Origin: Bacillota bacterium
Lineage (GTDB): Bacteria; Bacillota_I; Bacilli_A; RF39; UBA660
Direction of reading: 5' to 3'
Assembly (NCBI GenBank): GCA_015059245.1
Contig: SVAU01000007.1
Coordinates: 1-64,000 of the forward strand
Length of the DNA: 64,000 bases
Part shown: one piece after another, positions 8,527 through 18,352 of the stretch
Position numbering within the stretch: position 1 is the first letter of the stretch
How the letters are laid out: every line of letters begins with the position of its first letter
Position numbers and translations under genes: made by a program
Notes under the pieces: generated by a model
Told to the model about the DNA's origin: nothing
Databases searched by the model: none
What the model saw: only the letters and a program-made list of their open reading frames with translations

Positions 8527-9450
8527 TTTTGATTCAGACCAAATACTTAGTTTTTTATCAGGACAGAATCTATTATGGAACTTTCTTTCTAGAGTTAATA
8601 ATGCTTTATTGTAGTAACCAAATTCTTCAGTAATTCTTTCTTCTACATTAGGCATCATTGATTCTTCTTCGTAGATTCTTAGCATATCTAAGTTACCATC
8701 TATTAATAAGATGAATAGTGCAAATTGTTCTGCTAATGTTTTTAAACCAAGTAATTGTTTTTGGTTTGTTATACTATATGTTGCTATTTTAGTATTATGT
8801 TTAGTATCTACTAGAGATAACCAAGTTTGAGCTATATTAACTAATTCTTCATATCTTTCATCTGTTATGCTATCAAATGATTGAATTAGTGAAGATAGTA
8901 GAATAAATCTATCTTCGTTATGTTGTCCTACTTCAGTAATTAATTCTTTTTCGTTATAGAAACGTTTAAAGAATAGTTCTTCATATTTTAATAATTTAGC
9001 ATCGAAGAAACCTATTTGTTCTCTTACTGTTGTTTCGTAAGCGCTTAATGTTTGATTTCTTTCGTCGAATAATCTGTTTCTTTCTTTAATACTTTCTACT
9101 TTAGATATTTCTTCTATACTTTGTAGATTTATTTTTAAGAATTCTTTAAATGTAACTAAATTTGGATCTACTACCATAATTAAGTATGCTAATCTTTCAT
9201 CGAATGTTTTTATATCAAAATGAATATTTGGATTAGTTAGATATAGTAGAGTTCTTTGGTATCTATCTAGTCTTGACATTTTTTGTTGATGATACGATTG
9301 ATCTTCAGCCATTATTTCTAATTTTCTATAAGCTTTTTTAGCTAATTCAGCTAGTTGTTCTTCAGTTACATCTTTGAATTTTTTTGATTGATTTTCTTTT
9401 TGATAGAACTTTGTTCTATAATGTTCTATTGGAATAAAACCTAATGCCAT
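8524..9450 (-). CDS. Uncharacterised 308-aa helical protein
   Basis: I do not recognise this family. It is a soluble, mostly alpha-helical, charged protein with no signal peptide or membrane segment. It opens with MALGFIPIEHYR, has a KKFKDVTEEQLAELAKKAYRKLE helix pair at about 23-46, and ends with an aromatic/basic tail (RKFHNRFCPDKKLSIW). It lies between queA and tgt on the opposite strand, breaking a pair that is adjacent in Bacillus. It has its own start with a GGGGG-type ribosome site and shares a terminator with queA. A lineage-specific insertion is likely. Confidence 0.75.
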   Translation of the reverse strand: MALGFIPIEHYRTKFYQKENQSKKFKDVTEEQLAELAKKAYRKLEIMAEDQSYHQQKMSRLDRYQRTLLYLTNPNIHFDIKTFDERLAYLIMVVDPNLVTFKEFLKINLQSIEEISKVESIKERNRLFDERNQTLSAYETTVREQIGFFDAKLLKYEELFFKRFYNEKELITEVGQHNEDRFILLSSLIQSFDSITDERYEELVNIAQTWLSLVDTKHNTKIATYSITNQKQLLGLKTLAEQFALFILLIDGNLDMLRIYEEESMMPNVEERITEEFGYYNKALLTLERKFHNRFCPDKKLSIWSESK

Positions 9451-9532
9451 AGGTATAAACCCCCTTTTTGTTGATAAAACATATTATAAATGCTTTTTAT
9501 AAAAAAGCAAGGTTTATTTTAACTTAGTAATA

Positions 9533-9541
9533 TGTTATAAT
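9533..9541 (+). promoter_or_regulatory. Extended -10 promoter of tgt
   Basis: TGTTATAAT located 23 nt upstream of the tgt ATG. The -35 is poor. Confidence 0.5.
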
Positions 9542-9555
9542 CTTTTTGATTTTGA

Positions 9556-10737
<1,182 letters not shown>

Positions 10738-10800
10738 GTTGATTAAAAATAAAGACAAAATAATAAAAAAATGTTATTATAATAATAGGGTAGTGATGAT

Positions 10801-11736
10801 ATGACAAAAGATGAGTTTAGTGTTAATGAATTAGAACCTGAAAGAAATACTAGTGAAGTTGTAGAAGAAACTACTCAAGTAGAATATACTGAAGGATCTG
10901 ATGCAGCTTATTTAAATCAAGGTGCTAAAGCACTTGATGAAAAAAAACAAGAAGTAGTAGTTCAAGAAGAAACTATAGAAGAAGATGAATATCAAGGTCC
11001 TACTATAAAAGAAGTATTAGTAAATAGTGTTAATCCTGATTATCAAGGTCCAACTGCTAAAGAAATAGTAGTTAATAGTGTTAAAGTAGATAATACTAAA
11101 AAAAGAAATTTGGTAGGTTTATTTGTTTTAATACTAGTGTTAGTTTTAATAGGTATTATAGTTGTATTTGAAGTACTTAGTGAAGATAAAACTAATCATG
11201 ATAAAAACTATTTAGTAGGTCTACCTAAATGGGTTGAAAATTATAGTAAGTATTTGAATGAAGAATATAAAGATGTTGTAACTTATAACTTTGTATTCTT
11301 AGATTTAGATTTTGATAATAATGCAGAAGCTTTAATCAATTATTCAAAAGATGGTAAAACAATATATGATATTGTTGATTTAGAAGAAGATATATACGTA
11401 AAAGACTTAGAAGTATCTGATATATTTATGATGTATTCATTTAATACTTTAGATGTTGCATGGTATGTTAATACTTCATTTCATGATGTAGATATGAATT
11501 TAATTGATATTAAGAAAAGATTAAATGGAAATACAGATTTTGAAACTAATCTTACTACAGATAATTTATCTCAATTTAAGAGTGAACATTTTACACTATC
11601 TTATGAGTTAAAATATACTAAGTTTAGTTTTAGAACTGTAGATCAAAATTTAAAAGAAGCATTTGAAATTTATGAAGAAGAAAATGATAAAGTAAATAAT
11701 ATTGTTCAAAGTACAATAGATAGATATAAAGAATAG
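10801..11736 (+). CDS. Single-helix membrane-anchored protein, tandem paralogue 1
   Basis: 311 aa, function unknown. Residues 1-100 are cytoplasmic and acidic and contain a direct repeat, YQGPTIKEVLVNSVNPD then YQGPTAKEIVVNSVK. One membrane helix spans about residues 104-125. The remaining 185 residues should lie outside the cell. That outer domain includes NFVFLDLDFDNNAEALINY and LDVAWYVN, segments with counterparts in the next gene. There is no lipobox or cleavage site, so it is a type II-like anchored protein. The next gene follows after 32 nt and is probably co-transcribed. Confidence 0.75.
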   Translation: MTKDEFSVNELEPERNTSEVVEETTQVEYTEGSDAAYLNQGAKALDEKKQEVVVQEETIEEDEYQGPTIKEVLVNSVNPDYQGPTAKEIVVNSVKVDNTKKRNLVGLFVLILVLVLIGIIVVFEVLSEDKTNHDKNYLVGLPKWVENYSKYLNEEYKDVVTYNFVFLDLDFDNNAEALINYSKDGKTIYDIVDLEEDIYVKDLEVSDIFMMYSFNTLDVAWYVNTSFHDVDMNLIDIKKRLNGNTDFETNLTTDNLSQFKSEHFTLSYELKYTKFSFRTVDQNLKEAFEIYEEENDKVNNIVQSTIDRYKE

Positions 11737-11768
11737 TATGGGTATTAAAGAAAGATTGGTGTGATATT

Positions 11769-13001
11769 ATGGAAGAAAATAATAATCAAGAAGTTACTTT
11801 AGAAACTCAACCAACTACTGAAGGACAAACTGAAGTTACTCCAGTTGTTGAAGAAACTCCAGTTACAGAAGAAGTTCAAACTATAGATGGTATTAGTGCT
11901 CCGGTAGATAATCAAACTACTGAAGTTACTACACAACCTGATTTTGTTACTGCTGATCAAATAGGTGGCACTCCTTTAAGTGAAGTAGAAGGTACTCCAT
12001 TACCTAAAAAGAAAAAAGTGAATAAAACTTTAATTATAGTATTAGTTTTTGTTGTTGTATTTGGTGGAGTTATGTTACTTATGAATATGGGGAATAAGAA
12101 TAAAAGCAATAACAATAATAAAAAAGAAGAAGAAAAATTAGAAGTTAAAGTAAATACAGGTACTGATTGGGGAGATAAATATTTAACTTTCTTAATGACT
12201 GAAAAACCAGACCTTAAAACATATGAAATTAGTTTTATAGATGTTAATCCTGATGATGATGAAGAGACTCCAGAGATACCAGAAATGTTTGTTAAATATA
12301 TTGATAATAGTGATAAGGAATCATTAAAAATTTTCTTTATAAGTGATGATGGATATGTTTATGAATCTAAGTATTATAGAGATTTTAGAATTAGATATAT
12401 TTATTCATTAAAAGATGAAACTTTAGATTGGTATGTATATTTAACTACTACTAAGAATTATGGTTCATATACTAAAGCTAGTAAGATAATTGATAATATG
12501 GCATTTGATGCTGATATAAAAGCAACTAATGATGCTTTATTAATTGAATATGGTAAAAGATATTTTGATACTGATTATCAACCTGTATTCTATACTATTA
12601 AAGAATTAACTGCTGAGGATGATTTTAGAAATTTTGTTTCTAAGTACAAAGGTTATAAAGAAGAAGTTGATGTTTTGACTCAACAAGTTCTTGAAAAATA
12701 TGAAGATTATGTATTTGTTGAAGAAGAGAAAGAAGATACTAATAGTATTGGAATAGCTGGTAGAATATATAAATATGGTTCTTATTATGCTGTTATACCT
12801 GCTAATTCGGATTTAAATGTTGAAGAACATATAAAAGTTATTACTTTATATAAGAATGGCAAGATTTCTGTAGATGGTGTTTTATATGATTATGAAGTTA
12901 ATTATGATGAAAGTACAATTATCTTTGGAAATCAGAAATTTATAAAATTATTGCCTGGTAAATTTAATTATATGGGTAAAGAATATTCTTTTATGGAATA
13001 A
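11769..13001 (+). CDS. Single-helix membrane-anchored protein, tandem paralogue 2
   Basis: 410 aa, function unknown. The N-terminal 85 residues are rich in Thr, Glu, Val and Pro. A KKKK stretch precedes one membrane helix at about 90-110. The outer part starts with an Asn/Lys linker. It then follows the pattern of the upstream protein: W-x-x-KYL, TYEISFIDVNPDDDEE, a tyrosine-rich stretch, LDWYVYLTT. An extra C-terminal region of about 80 residues looks like a small beta domain (GRIYKYGSYYAVIPA, NGKISVDGVLYDYEVNY). The two genes look like a diverged duplication with the same topology. Closed by the hairpin at 13004. Confidence 0.75.
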   Translation: MEENNNQEVTLETQPTTEGQTEVTPVVEETPVTEEVQTIDGISAPVDNQTTEVTTQPDFVTADQIGGTPLSEVEGTPLPKKKKVNKTLIIVLVFVVVFGGVMLLMNMGNKNKSNNNNKKEEEKLEVKVNTGTDWGDKYLTFLMTEKPDLKTYEISFIDVNPDDDEETPEIPEMFVKYIDNSDKESLKIFFISDDGYVYESKYYRDFRIRYIYSLKDETLDWYVYLTTTKNYGSYTKASKIIDNMAFDADIKATNDALLIEYGKRYFDTDYQPVFYTIKELTAEDDFRNFVSKYKGYKEEVDVLTQQVLEKYEDYVFVEEEKEDTNSIGIAGRIYKYGSYYAVIPANSDLNVEEHIKVITLYKNGKISVDGVLYDYEVNYDESTIIFGNQKFIKLLPGKFNYMGKEYSFME

Positions 13002-13003
13002 TA

Positions 13004-13028
13004 AAAACTCTTATTTAAGAGTTTTTTT
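13004..13028. terminator. Bidirectional intrinsic terminator
   Basis: AAAAACTCTT-ATTT-AAGAGTTTTT with a T-run, between convergent genes. Confidence 0.85.
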
Positions 13029-13376
13029 ATTTATACCTATTATGGTACTAGTAATACTTATAATAACTATTATCATGTAATATATTAATCTTTTTAATGG
13101 TAATTTAAATTGTAATAAAGGGATACCTAATATATATAGAATTATTATGTATGATAGGCCTATTTTTAATCCTTCTATATAGGCTTTTTTTTCTATTTGT
13201 TTGCCTTTATTTATATTAGTTATAAATATGTATATAGTAGTAGATATTAATGTAATTAATTGATTTAATGTATTATTAAGAGGGATTATTAGATTAATTA
13301 TTGTTTCTAGTATAGTTAGAATTAATATGAAAATAATAAATTTATAAATGAAATTATATTTTTTTAAGATATTCAT
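13011..13376 (-). CDS. Small multi-pass membrane protein, YrzE/TIGR04086-like
   Basis: 121 aa with four hydrophobic segments and a central KKAYIEGLKIGLSY loop. Length, four-helix layout and the YxxGLKxG segment resemble the TIGR04086/YrzE family of Bacilli, whose function is unknown. The match is supported by position: in Bacillus, yrzE lies between tgt and the YetF-type gene yrbG, as here. Start from AGGTGATAAA-ATG. It is divergent from the YetF gene. Confidence 0.6.
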   Translation of the reverse strand: MNILKKYNFIYKFIIFILILTILETIINLIIPLNNTLNQLITLISTTIYIFITNINKGKQIEKKAYIEGLKIGLSYIIILYILGIPLLQFKLPLKRLIYYMIIVIISITSTIIGINKKTLK

Positions 13377-13444
13377 TTTATCACCTAATATTTTATATGT
13401 TTAAATTATTAATATTATTACCATAATATATGTAGGTGATACAT

Positions 13445-14080
13445 ATGATAGAAACTGTATTTAGAACTTTATTCTTTTATTTTATTATTGTTATAGCTTA
13501 TAGGATTATGGGGAAGAGGGAAGTAGGTCAATTAGGAATTATTGATCTTATTATATCTATATTAATTGCTGAGTTAGTTGCTTTAGGTATAGAGAAGATA
13601 GATCAAAGTATTTGGATGACTTTATTACCCATGATTGTTTTAGTACTATTAGAAGTTATACTTGGTTATTTATCTGTTAAAAGTAGAAAGATTAATAAGT
13701 TATTTGGTGGTAAACCTACTATTATTATTAGTAATGGTAAGATAGTTTATAAGAACTTAATTAATCAAAGATATAGTTTAGATGATTTATTATTAGAATT
13801 AAGGAAGAAGAGTATTTCTTCATTAGAAGATGTTGAATATGCTTTATTAGAAACTAATGGAGAATTATCTATATTTCCTTACAATACTTTTAAAATAAAA
13901 GAAAATATTCCATTACCTTTTATAATAGAGGGGATTATACAAGAAGATATATTGAAACAAATTAATAAAAGTAAAATATGGGTTAATAGTTTGTTAGATA
14001 GTAATAATTTAGATTTAAATAATGTATTTTATGCTATATATCAAAAGAATCATGTATATGTAATAAAAAGAACTAATTAA
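13445..14080 (+). CDS. DUF421/YetF-family membrane protein (YrbG-like)
   Basis: 211 aa from the ATG at 13445. A GTG at 13436 is inside the AGGTGAT ribosome site. Three N-terminal membrane helices carry the family signature YRIMGKREVGQLGIIDLIISILIAE. A cytoplasmic YetF domain follows (GKPTIIISNGKIVYKNLINQRYSLDDLLLELR, then SLEDVEYALLETNGELSIF). Bacillus relatives are spore- or envelope-associated, but the molecular role is unknown. Its place beside a YrzE-like and a SpoVB-like gene matches Bacillus yrbG. Its 3' end overlaps the convergent flippase gene by 8 nt. Confidence 0.85.
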   Translation: MIETVFRTLFFYFIIVIAYRIMGKREVGQLGIIDLIISILIAELVALGIEKIDQSIWMTLLPMIVLVLLEVILGYLSVKSRKINKLFGGKPTIIISNGKIVYKNLINQRYSLDDLLLELRKKSISSLEDVEYALLETNGELSIFPYNTFKIKENIPLPFIIEGIIQEDILKQINKSKIWVNSLLDSNNLDLNNVFYAIYQKNHVYVIKRTN

Positions 14081-15359
14081 GTTCTTTTTTTATTGTTATG
14101 TAATTTAAAGTAGTTACATATATTATATTTATTATTTCTGATATTATTAGAGAATATATTTTAAAGTTTAATAAACCCAGTATTACCATTGTAATTAGTT
14201 TTATTATTATACCTGTAGTACTTATTATAGTACTTTTATTTACTTTGTTTATACCTATTAAGATTGTAGATAGTGGAGCTTCTAAGTAGAAAAGAATAAA
14301 GAAAGGACTTAGTAGTTTTATATAATTAATACCTTTTTTTGTATTATATAGAGTCATAAGTATTTGTTCTTTAAATAGATATATAGCTAGTGTAGATATT
14401 GATCCTATTATAAATGAGAATAGTAAGGATTGCTTTATTCTTTTTTTTATTTGGTTTATATTTTTATGTTCGTAGTTATATGATATTTCTGGTAATAATG
14501 CATTTGATATAGCAGATATAAAGAATGAGGGGAATAAGAGTGTTCCTATAGCATATGTATTATATACTGCATATTCTTGTGTTATGTAATTAATTGGTAA
14601 CTTCATATGTAGTAATACATTAGTTAGTAGTATTGGTTCTAAGAAATAACCTATATTACCTAGTAATCTTCCTGATATAGATGGTATAGATATACTAAGT
14701 ATTTCTTTTGTTTCTTGATAATCTAACTTAATATCATCTGCAGTTATATGTTTATTTTTAGGTAAGAAGAATAAGAATACTATTATAGATATAGATTCTG
14801 ATAATATATTAAATAATATATAGGAAGTAACTGATATTATTGGACCATATTTAATTAATTTAGGTAGTAATATAGAGATAATTAGTAATCTAAATAGCTG
14901 TTCTATTACATTAGATACCATATGAGGTAGTGTATTTTGTTTACCATAGAAATAGCCTTTAATGATGTAACCGATAGATATAAATGGTAAAGTAAATAGA
15001 CAAGCTATTAAAGGATATTGGGTGTATGGGTTTTTAAGTAAGTTATGAGATATATACTTAGATAATAATAGACTTAATGTAATGATAATAATATTTAAGA
15101 TAAACATTATAAAACATGAATTAATTATTACTTTTTTTGAATTATTTGTTTGAGATATTCTTTTGCTTATAGATACTAATATATTAAAGTTAGCTATAGA
15201 TATAAGTAATGAATAGGTGGGGGCTATTAATGATAATAGAGTTATACCTTCTATACCGATAGTTCTAGTATATATAACTTTAATTATAAGACCTAATATT
15301 TTAGTAATGAATCCACCTACTAATAGAATAAAAGTAGATTTTATAAATTTATTTTTCGT
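14073..15359 (-). CDS. SpoVB/MATE-type lipid flippase with apparent ACG start
   Basis: 428 aa if read from ACG at 15359. The first ATG (15107) would remove 84 residues that clearly belong to the family: STFILLVGGFITKILGLIIK and RTIGIEGITLLSLIAPTY form the classic N-terminal two helices. Homologues usually begin with Met at this exact codon (MKKNKF-like), and AAAGGAG lies 8 nt upstream of the ACG. So either translation starts at ACG or an ATG carries a T-to-C change. The protein has about 12 helices, a bit shorter than B. subtilis SpoVB. SpoVB/MurJ relatives flip lipid-linked cell-wall precursors. The conserved loop GYFYGKQNTLPHMVSNVIEQLFR supports this family. Neighbours match the Bacillus spoVB locus. 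Confidence 0.8.
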   Translation of the reverse strand, partial: TKNKFIKSTFILLVGGFITKILGLIIKVIYTRTIGIEGITLLSLIAPTYSLLISIANFNILVSISKRISQTNNSKKVIINSCFIMFILNIIIITLSLLLSKYISHNLLKNPYTQYPLIACLFTLPFISIGYIIKGYFYGKQNTLPHMVSNVIEQLFRLLIISILLPKLIKYGPIISVTSYILFNILSESISIIVFLFFLPKNKHITADDIKLDYQETKEILSISIPSISGRLLGNIGYFLEPILLTNVLLHMKLPINYITQEYAVYNTYAIGTLLFPSFFISAISNALLPEISYNYEHKNINQIKKRIKQSLLFSFIIGSISTLAIYLFKEQILMTLYNTKKGINYIKLLSPFFILFYLEAPLSTILIGINKVNKSTIISTTGIIIKLITMVILGLLNFKIYSLIISEIINIIYVTTLNYITIKKELN

Positions 15360-15435
15360 ATTGGTTTCTCCTTTATAAGTTAAGTTTTTTGTTATATAAT
15401 AAGTTTGTCAGGGGTTAGAAATAAAAGGTGTATTT

Positions 15436-15690
15436 ATGGAAGACATAGTTTTTAATTCTCAAGACGAATTATTTAATAGAATAAAACCTGCTTTAAGAAG
15501 TAAAAAGAAAATACTTTTTAAAAAGGGAGCTAAAAAAATAACTGAAGAAGATATATGGGATTTTATGATAAATAATGTATGGGTTAATGCTTCGGGATTA
15601 GAACTATGTGATATGGTAGATAAGATATTACATGCTGAAGATGCATTAATTATTGAATATTATCATAATAAATATTTAGCAGATAAATAA
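15436..15690 (+). CDS. ComN-like post-transcriptional regulator family protein
   Basis: 84 aa, soluble. The pattern IKPALRSKKKILFKKG, ITEEDIWDFMINNVW and LCDMVDKILHAED fits the small ComN/YrzD family of Bacilli, where ComN affects comE mRNA. Position supports the call: in B. subtilis comN is next to spoVB, as here, although divergent. Promoter elements TATAAT at 15395-15400 and an AAGGTG ribosome site precede the ATG. The role in this organism is inferred only. Confidence 0.65.
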   Translation: MEDIVFNSQDELFNRIKPALRSKKKILFKKGAKKITEEDIWDFMINNVWVNASGLELCDMVDKILHAEDALIIEYYHNKYLADK

Positions 15691-15733
15691 TTACCTTAAG
15701 AGATCTAAAGTAATAATGAATAGGAGAGATACA

Positions 15734-17896
15734 ATGACAAATCAATTAACACAAAAACCTATTACTTATGATGAATTATATGAAAAGATAAAGAAAATTA
15801 TTAAAAAACAAGATGAATTAGACGCTATTAATAGTGCTTATGGTTTTGCATGCGAGAAACATGCTGGTAGAACTAGAAGAAATGGAGACCCTTATATTAC
15901 TCATCCATTAGAAGTAGCTAATATACTAACTGATTTAAATGTAGATTATGTTACTTTAGCTTCTGCAATATTACATGAAACTATAAATCATGGTGATACT
16001 ACTGTTGAAGAAATAAAGGAAGAGTTTGGAGAAGAAATAGGTACTATTGTACATAGTTTAAGTAAAATAAATAGATTAGAATTATCTGATGATAAAGATG
16101 CTTCTGCTGCTTACTTAAGAAAAGTATTAGTAGGTTTATCTGAAGATGTTAGAGTATTATTTATTAAGTTAGCTGATAGATTACATAACATGCGTACATT
16201 AGATGCATTATCTGTTGAAGAACAAAAACAAAAAGCTAATGAAACTACTGCAGTATTAATTCCTATTGCTCATAGATTAGGTATTAATAGTATTAAGAGT
16301 GAATTAGAAGATTTATGTTTAAGATATACTAAACCAGATGTATATAATGATATATTAGAAAAACTAGATGCTTCTAGAGAACAATTAAATGAATACTTAT
16401 TAGAAATGAAACAAAGTATTTCTGATATACTTACTGAAAATGGTATTCCTTTTAAAATTAAAGGAAGAGTTAAATCAGTACATAGTTTATATAACAAGAT
16501 GGATAATGGTAAGAGATTTAGTGATATATATGATATCTTAGCGTTAAGAGTATTTGTTGATACTGAACAAGAGTGTTATTTAACTATAGGTTTAATACAT
16601 AGTAAATTTAGACCTATGCCTAGAAGATTTAAAGATTATGTGGCTAATCCAAAAGAAAATATGTATCAAAGTTTACATACTACTGTATTTGGTGTTGAAG
16701 GACAATTATTTGAAATACAAGTAAGAACATATGAAATGGATGAAATAGCTGAAAAAGGTATTGCTTCTCACTGGTCTTATAAAGAAAAAGGTTCTGTTAA
16801 AGTACAAAGTATGATGGAACATAAACTAGAAATGTTTAGAAATGTTATTGAAGCTAATAGCAATGTTGAAAGTGATACTGAGTTTGCTAATAACTTAAAT
16901 AGTGAATTATTAAGTGAACTTATTTATTGTTATACTCCTAAAGGAGATGTTCTAGAATTACCTAAAGGCGCTACGCCAATAGACTTTGCTTATCGTATAC
17001 ATAGTGGTGTTGGTGATAGAACTGTTGGGGCAATAGTAAATGATCAAATAGTTACATTAGATTATGAACTACAAGATGGTGATGTAGTTAAAATTAATAC
17101 TGGTAAAGAAGCTAATCCAAATAAAGATTGGTTAAAGTTTGTTAAAACTAGTCAAGCTAAGAATAAGATTAAGTCTTTCTTTAGTAAACAAGATAGAATT
17201 AATTATATAAATAATGGTAAAGAAATGTTAGAAAGAGAAGCTAGAAGAAGAAAGTTATCTTTTGCAGAAGTATTTACTGATCAAAACCTAGAAAAAGTAC
17301 TTAAAGATACTCATGCTACTGATTTAGAAGATTTATACTTATCAGTTGGTTCTTTAAGATTTACTCCTGGATATATAATTGATCTATTATTTGAAGATAA
17401 AAAAGATGTTATGGATGTTTACTTAAGTAAAATAACTAATAGAGGTAACTTAAGTAATAGAGCTCAAAAAGGAGATATAATAGTTGCTGGTACTGATGAT
17501 ATCTTAGTTACAATAGCTTCATGCTGTAAACCAGTTAAGGGAGATAAGATAGTAGGTTATATAACTAAGGGTGAAGGTATTCAAGTTCATAAACATGATT
17601 GTATAAATATTAAAACTAGTAATAGATTAATTGATGTTGAATGGAACATGGCTAGTGATACATCTTACTTAACTGATTTAACTATTAAAGTAGTTAAAGG
17701 TAAAAATCAATTACTTGATATTATTACTAAAGCTAGTCAAAAAGATGTTTATATAGAATCAGTTAAGACTATAGAAGATATTGACTATACAACATTTAAT
17801 GTTACAATAAAGACTACAAATTCAGAACAGTTAGAAATGTTTATTAGCGATTTAAAATCATTACCATTCTTAATAACTGTTGAAAGGAATAGATAG
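15734..17896 (+). CDS. relA: Rel-family (p)ppGpp synthetase with a degenerate hydrolase site
   Basis: 720 aa from the ATG at 15734 (AGGAG 8 nt upstream; an earlier ATG at 15716 lacks a ribosome site). Domains: HD hydrolase-like about 35-190, synthetase about 245-350, TGS about 398-458, the CC-containing conserved-Cys/zinc-finger region about 596-626, and ACT about 645-718. The synthetase core is intact, with RFKDYVANPK (298-307), MYQSLHTT and EIQVRTYEM. The HD domain keeps His57 and LADRLHNMR (Asp148). The metal/catalytic motif normally LHDVVEDT reads LHETINHG, so HD becomes HE and the following Glu-Asp is lost. The enzyme probably makes the alarmone but hydrolyses it poorly or not at all. 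It is 3 nt from dtd, as in many Firmicutes. Confidence 0.93.
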   Translation: MTNQLTQKPITYDELYEKIKKIIKKQDELDAINSAYGFACEKHAGRTRRNGDPYITHPLEVANILTDLNVDYVTLASAILHETINHGDTTVEEIKEEFGEEIGTIVHSLSKINRLELSDDKDASAAYLRKVLVGLSEDVRVLFIKLADRLHNMRTLDALSVEEQKQKANETTAVLIPIAHRLGINSIKSELEDLCLRYTKPDVYNDILEKLDASREQLNEYLLEMKQSISDILTENGIPFKIKGRVKSVHSLYNKMDNGKRFSDIYDILALRVFVDTEQECYLTIGLIHSKFRPMPRRFKDYVANPKENMYQSLHTTVFGVEGQLFEIQVRTYEMDEIAEKGIASHWSYKEKGSVKVQSMMEHKLEMFRNVIEANSNVESDTEFANNLNSELLSELIYCYTPKGDVLELPKGATPIDFAYRIHSGVGDRTVGAIVNDQIVTLDYELQDGDVVKINTGKEANPNKDWLKFVKTSQAKNKIKSFFSKQDRINYINNGKEMLEREARRRKLSFAEVFTDQNLEKVLKDTHATDLEDLYLSVGSLRFTPGYIIDLLFEDKKDVMDVYLSKITNRGNLSNRAQKGDIIVAGTDDILVTIASCCKPVKGDKIVGYITKGEGIQVHKHDCINIKTSNRLIDVEWNMASDTSYLTDLTIKVVKGKNQLLDIITKASQKDVYIESVKTIEDIDYTTFNVTIKTTNSEQLEMFISDLKSLPFLITVERNR

Positions 17897-17898
17897 TC

Positions 17899-18342
17899 AT
17901 GAGATGTGTTATACAAAAGGTTAATAAATCTTCTGTAACTGTAGATGGTAAGATAGTTAGTGAAATTGGAAGAGGATTAAATGTCTTAGTAGGTTTTACT
18001 GATACTGATACAGAAGAAGATATAAAGTATTGTGTAAGAAAAATAGTAAACTTAAGAGTATTTGAAGATGAAAATGATGTAATGAATAGAAGTGTTATTG
18101 ATGAAAAAGGAGAAATACTTTCTATTAGTCAATTTACATTATATGGAGATACTAGAAAAGGTAATAGACCTTCTTACATAAGAGCATTAGGTGGAGATAA
18201 AGCTTTACCTATGTATGAAAGATTTAATGAATTATTAAATCAAGAAGTACCTACTAAAGGTGGTGTATTTGGGGCTGATATGAAAGTAGAAATACTTAAT
18301 GATGGTCCTACTACTATAATTATTGATACTGAATTAAAATAA
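17899..18342 (+). CDS. dtd: D-aminoacyl-tRNA deacylase
   Basis: 147 aa, normal length. Diagnostic motifs are SQFTLYGDTRKGNRPSY at about 77-93, NDGPTTIIID near the C-terminus (the cross-subunit Gly-cisPro), and GVFGADM before it. Dtd removes D-amino acids and glycine wrongly attached to tRNA, acting as a cytoplasmic dimer. It follows rel by 2 nt. The short gap implies co-translation; the ribosome site GAAAGG lies inside the end of rel. Confidence 0.96.
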   Translation: MRCVIQKVNKSSVTVDGKIVSEIGRGLNVLVGFTDTDTEEDIKYCVRKIVNLRVFEDENDVMNRSVIDEKGEILSISQFTLYGDTRKGNRPSYIRALGGDKALPMYERFNELLNQEVPTKGGVFGADMKVEILNDGPTTIIIDTELK

Positions 18343-18352
18343 GGGTGATTTT

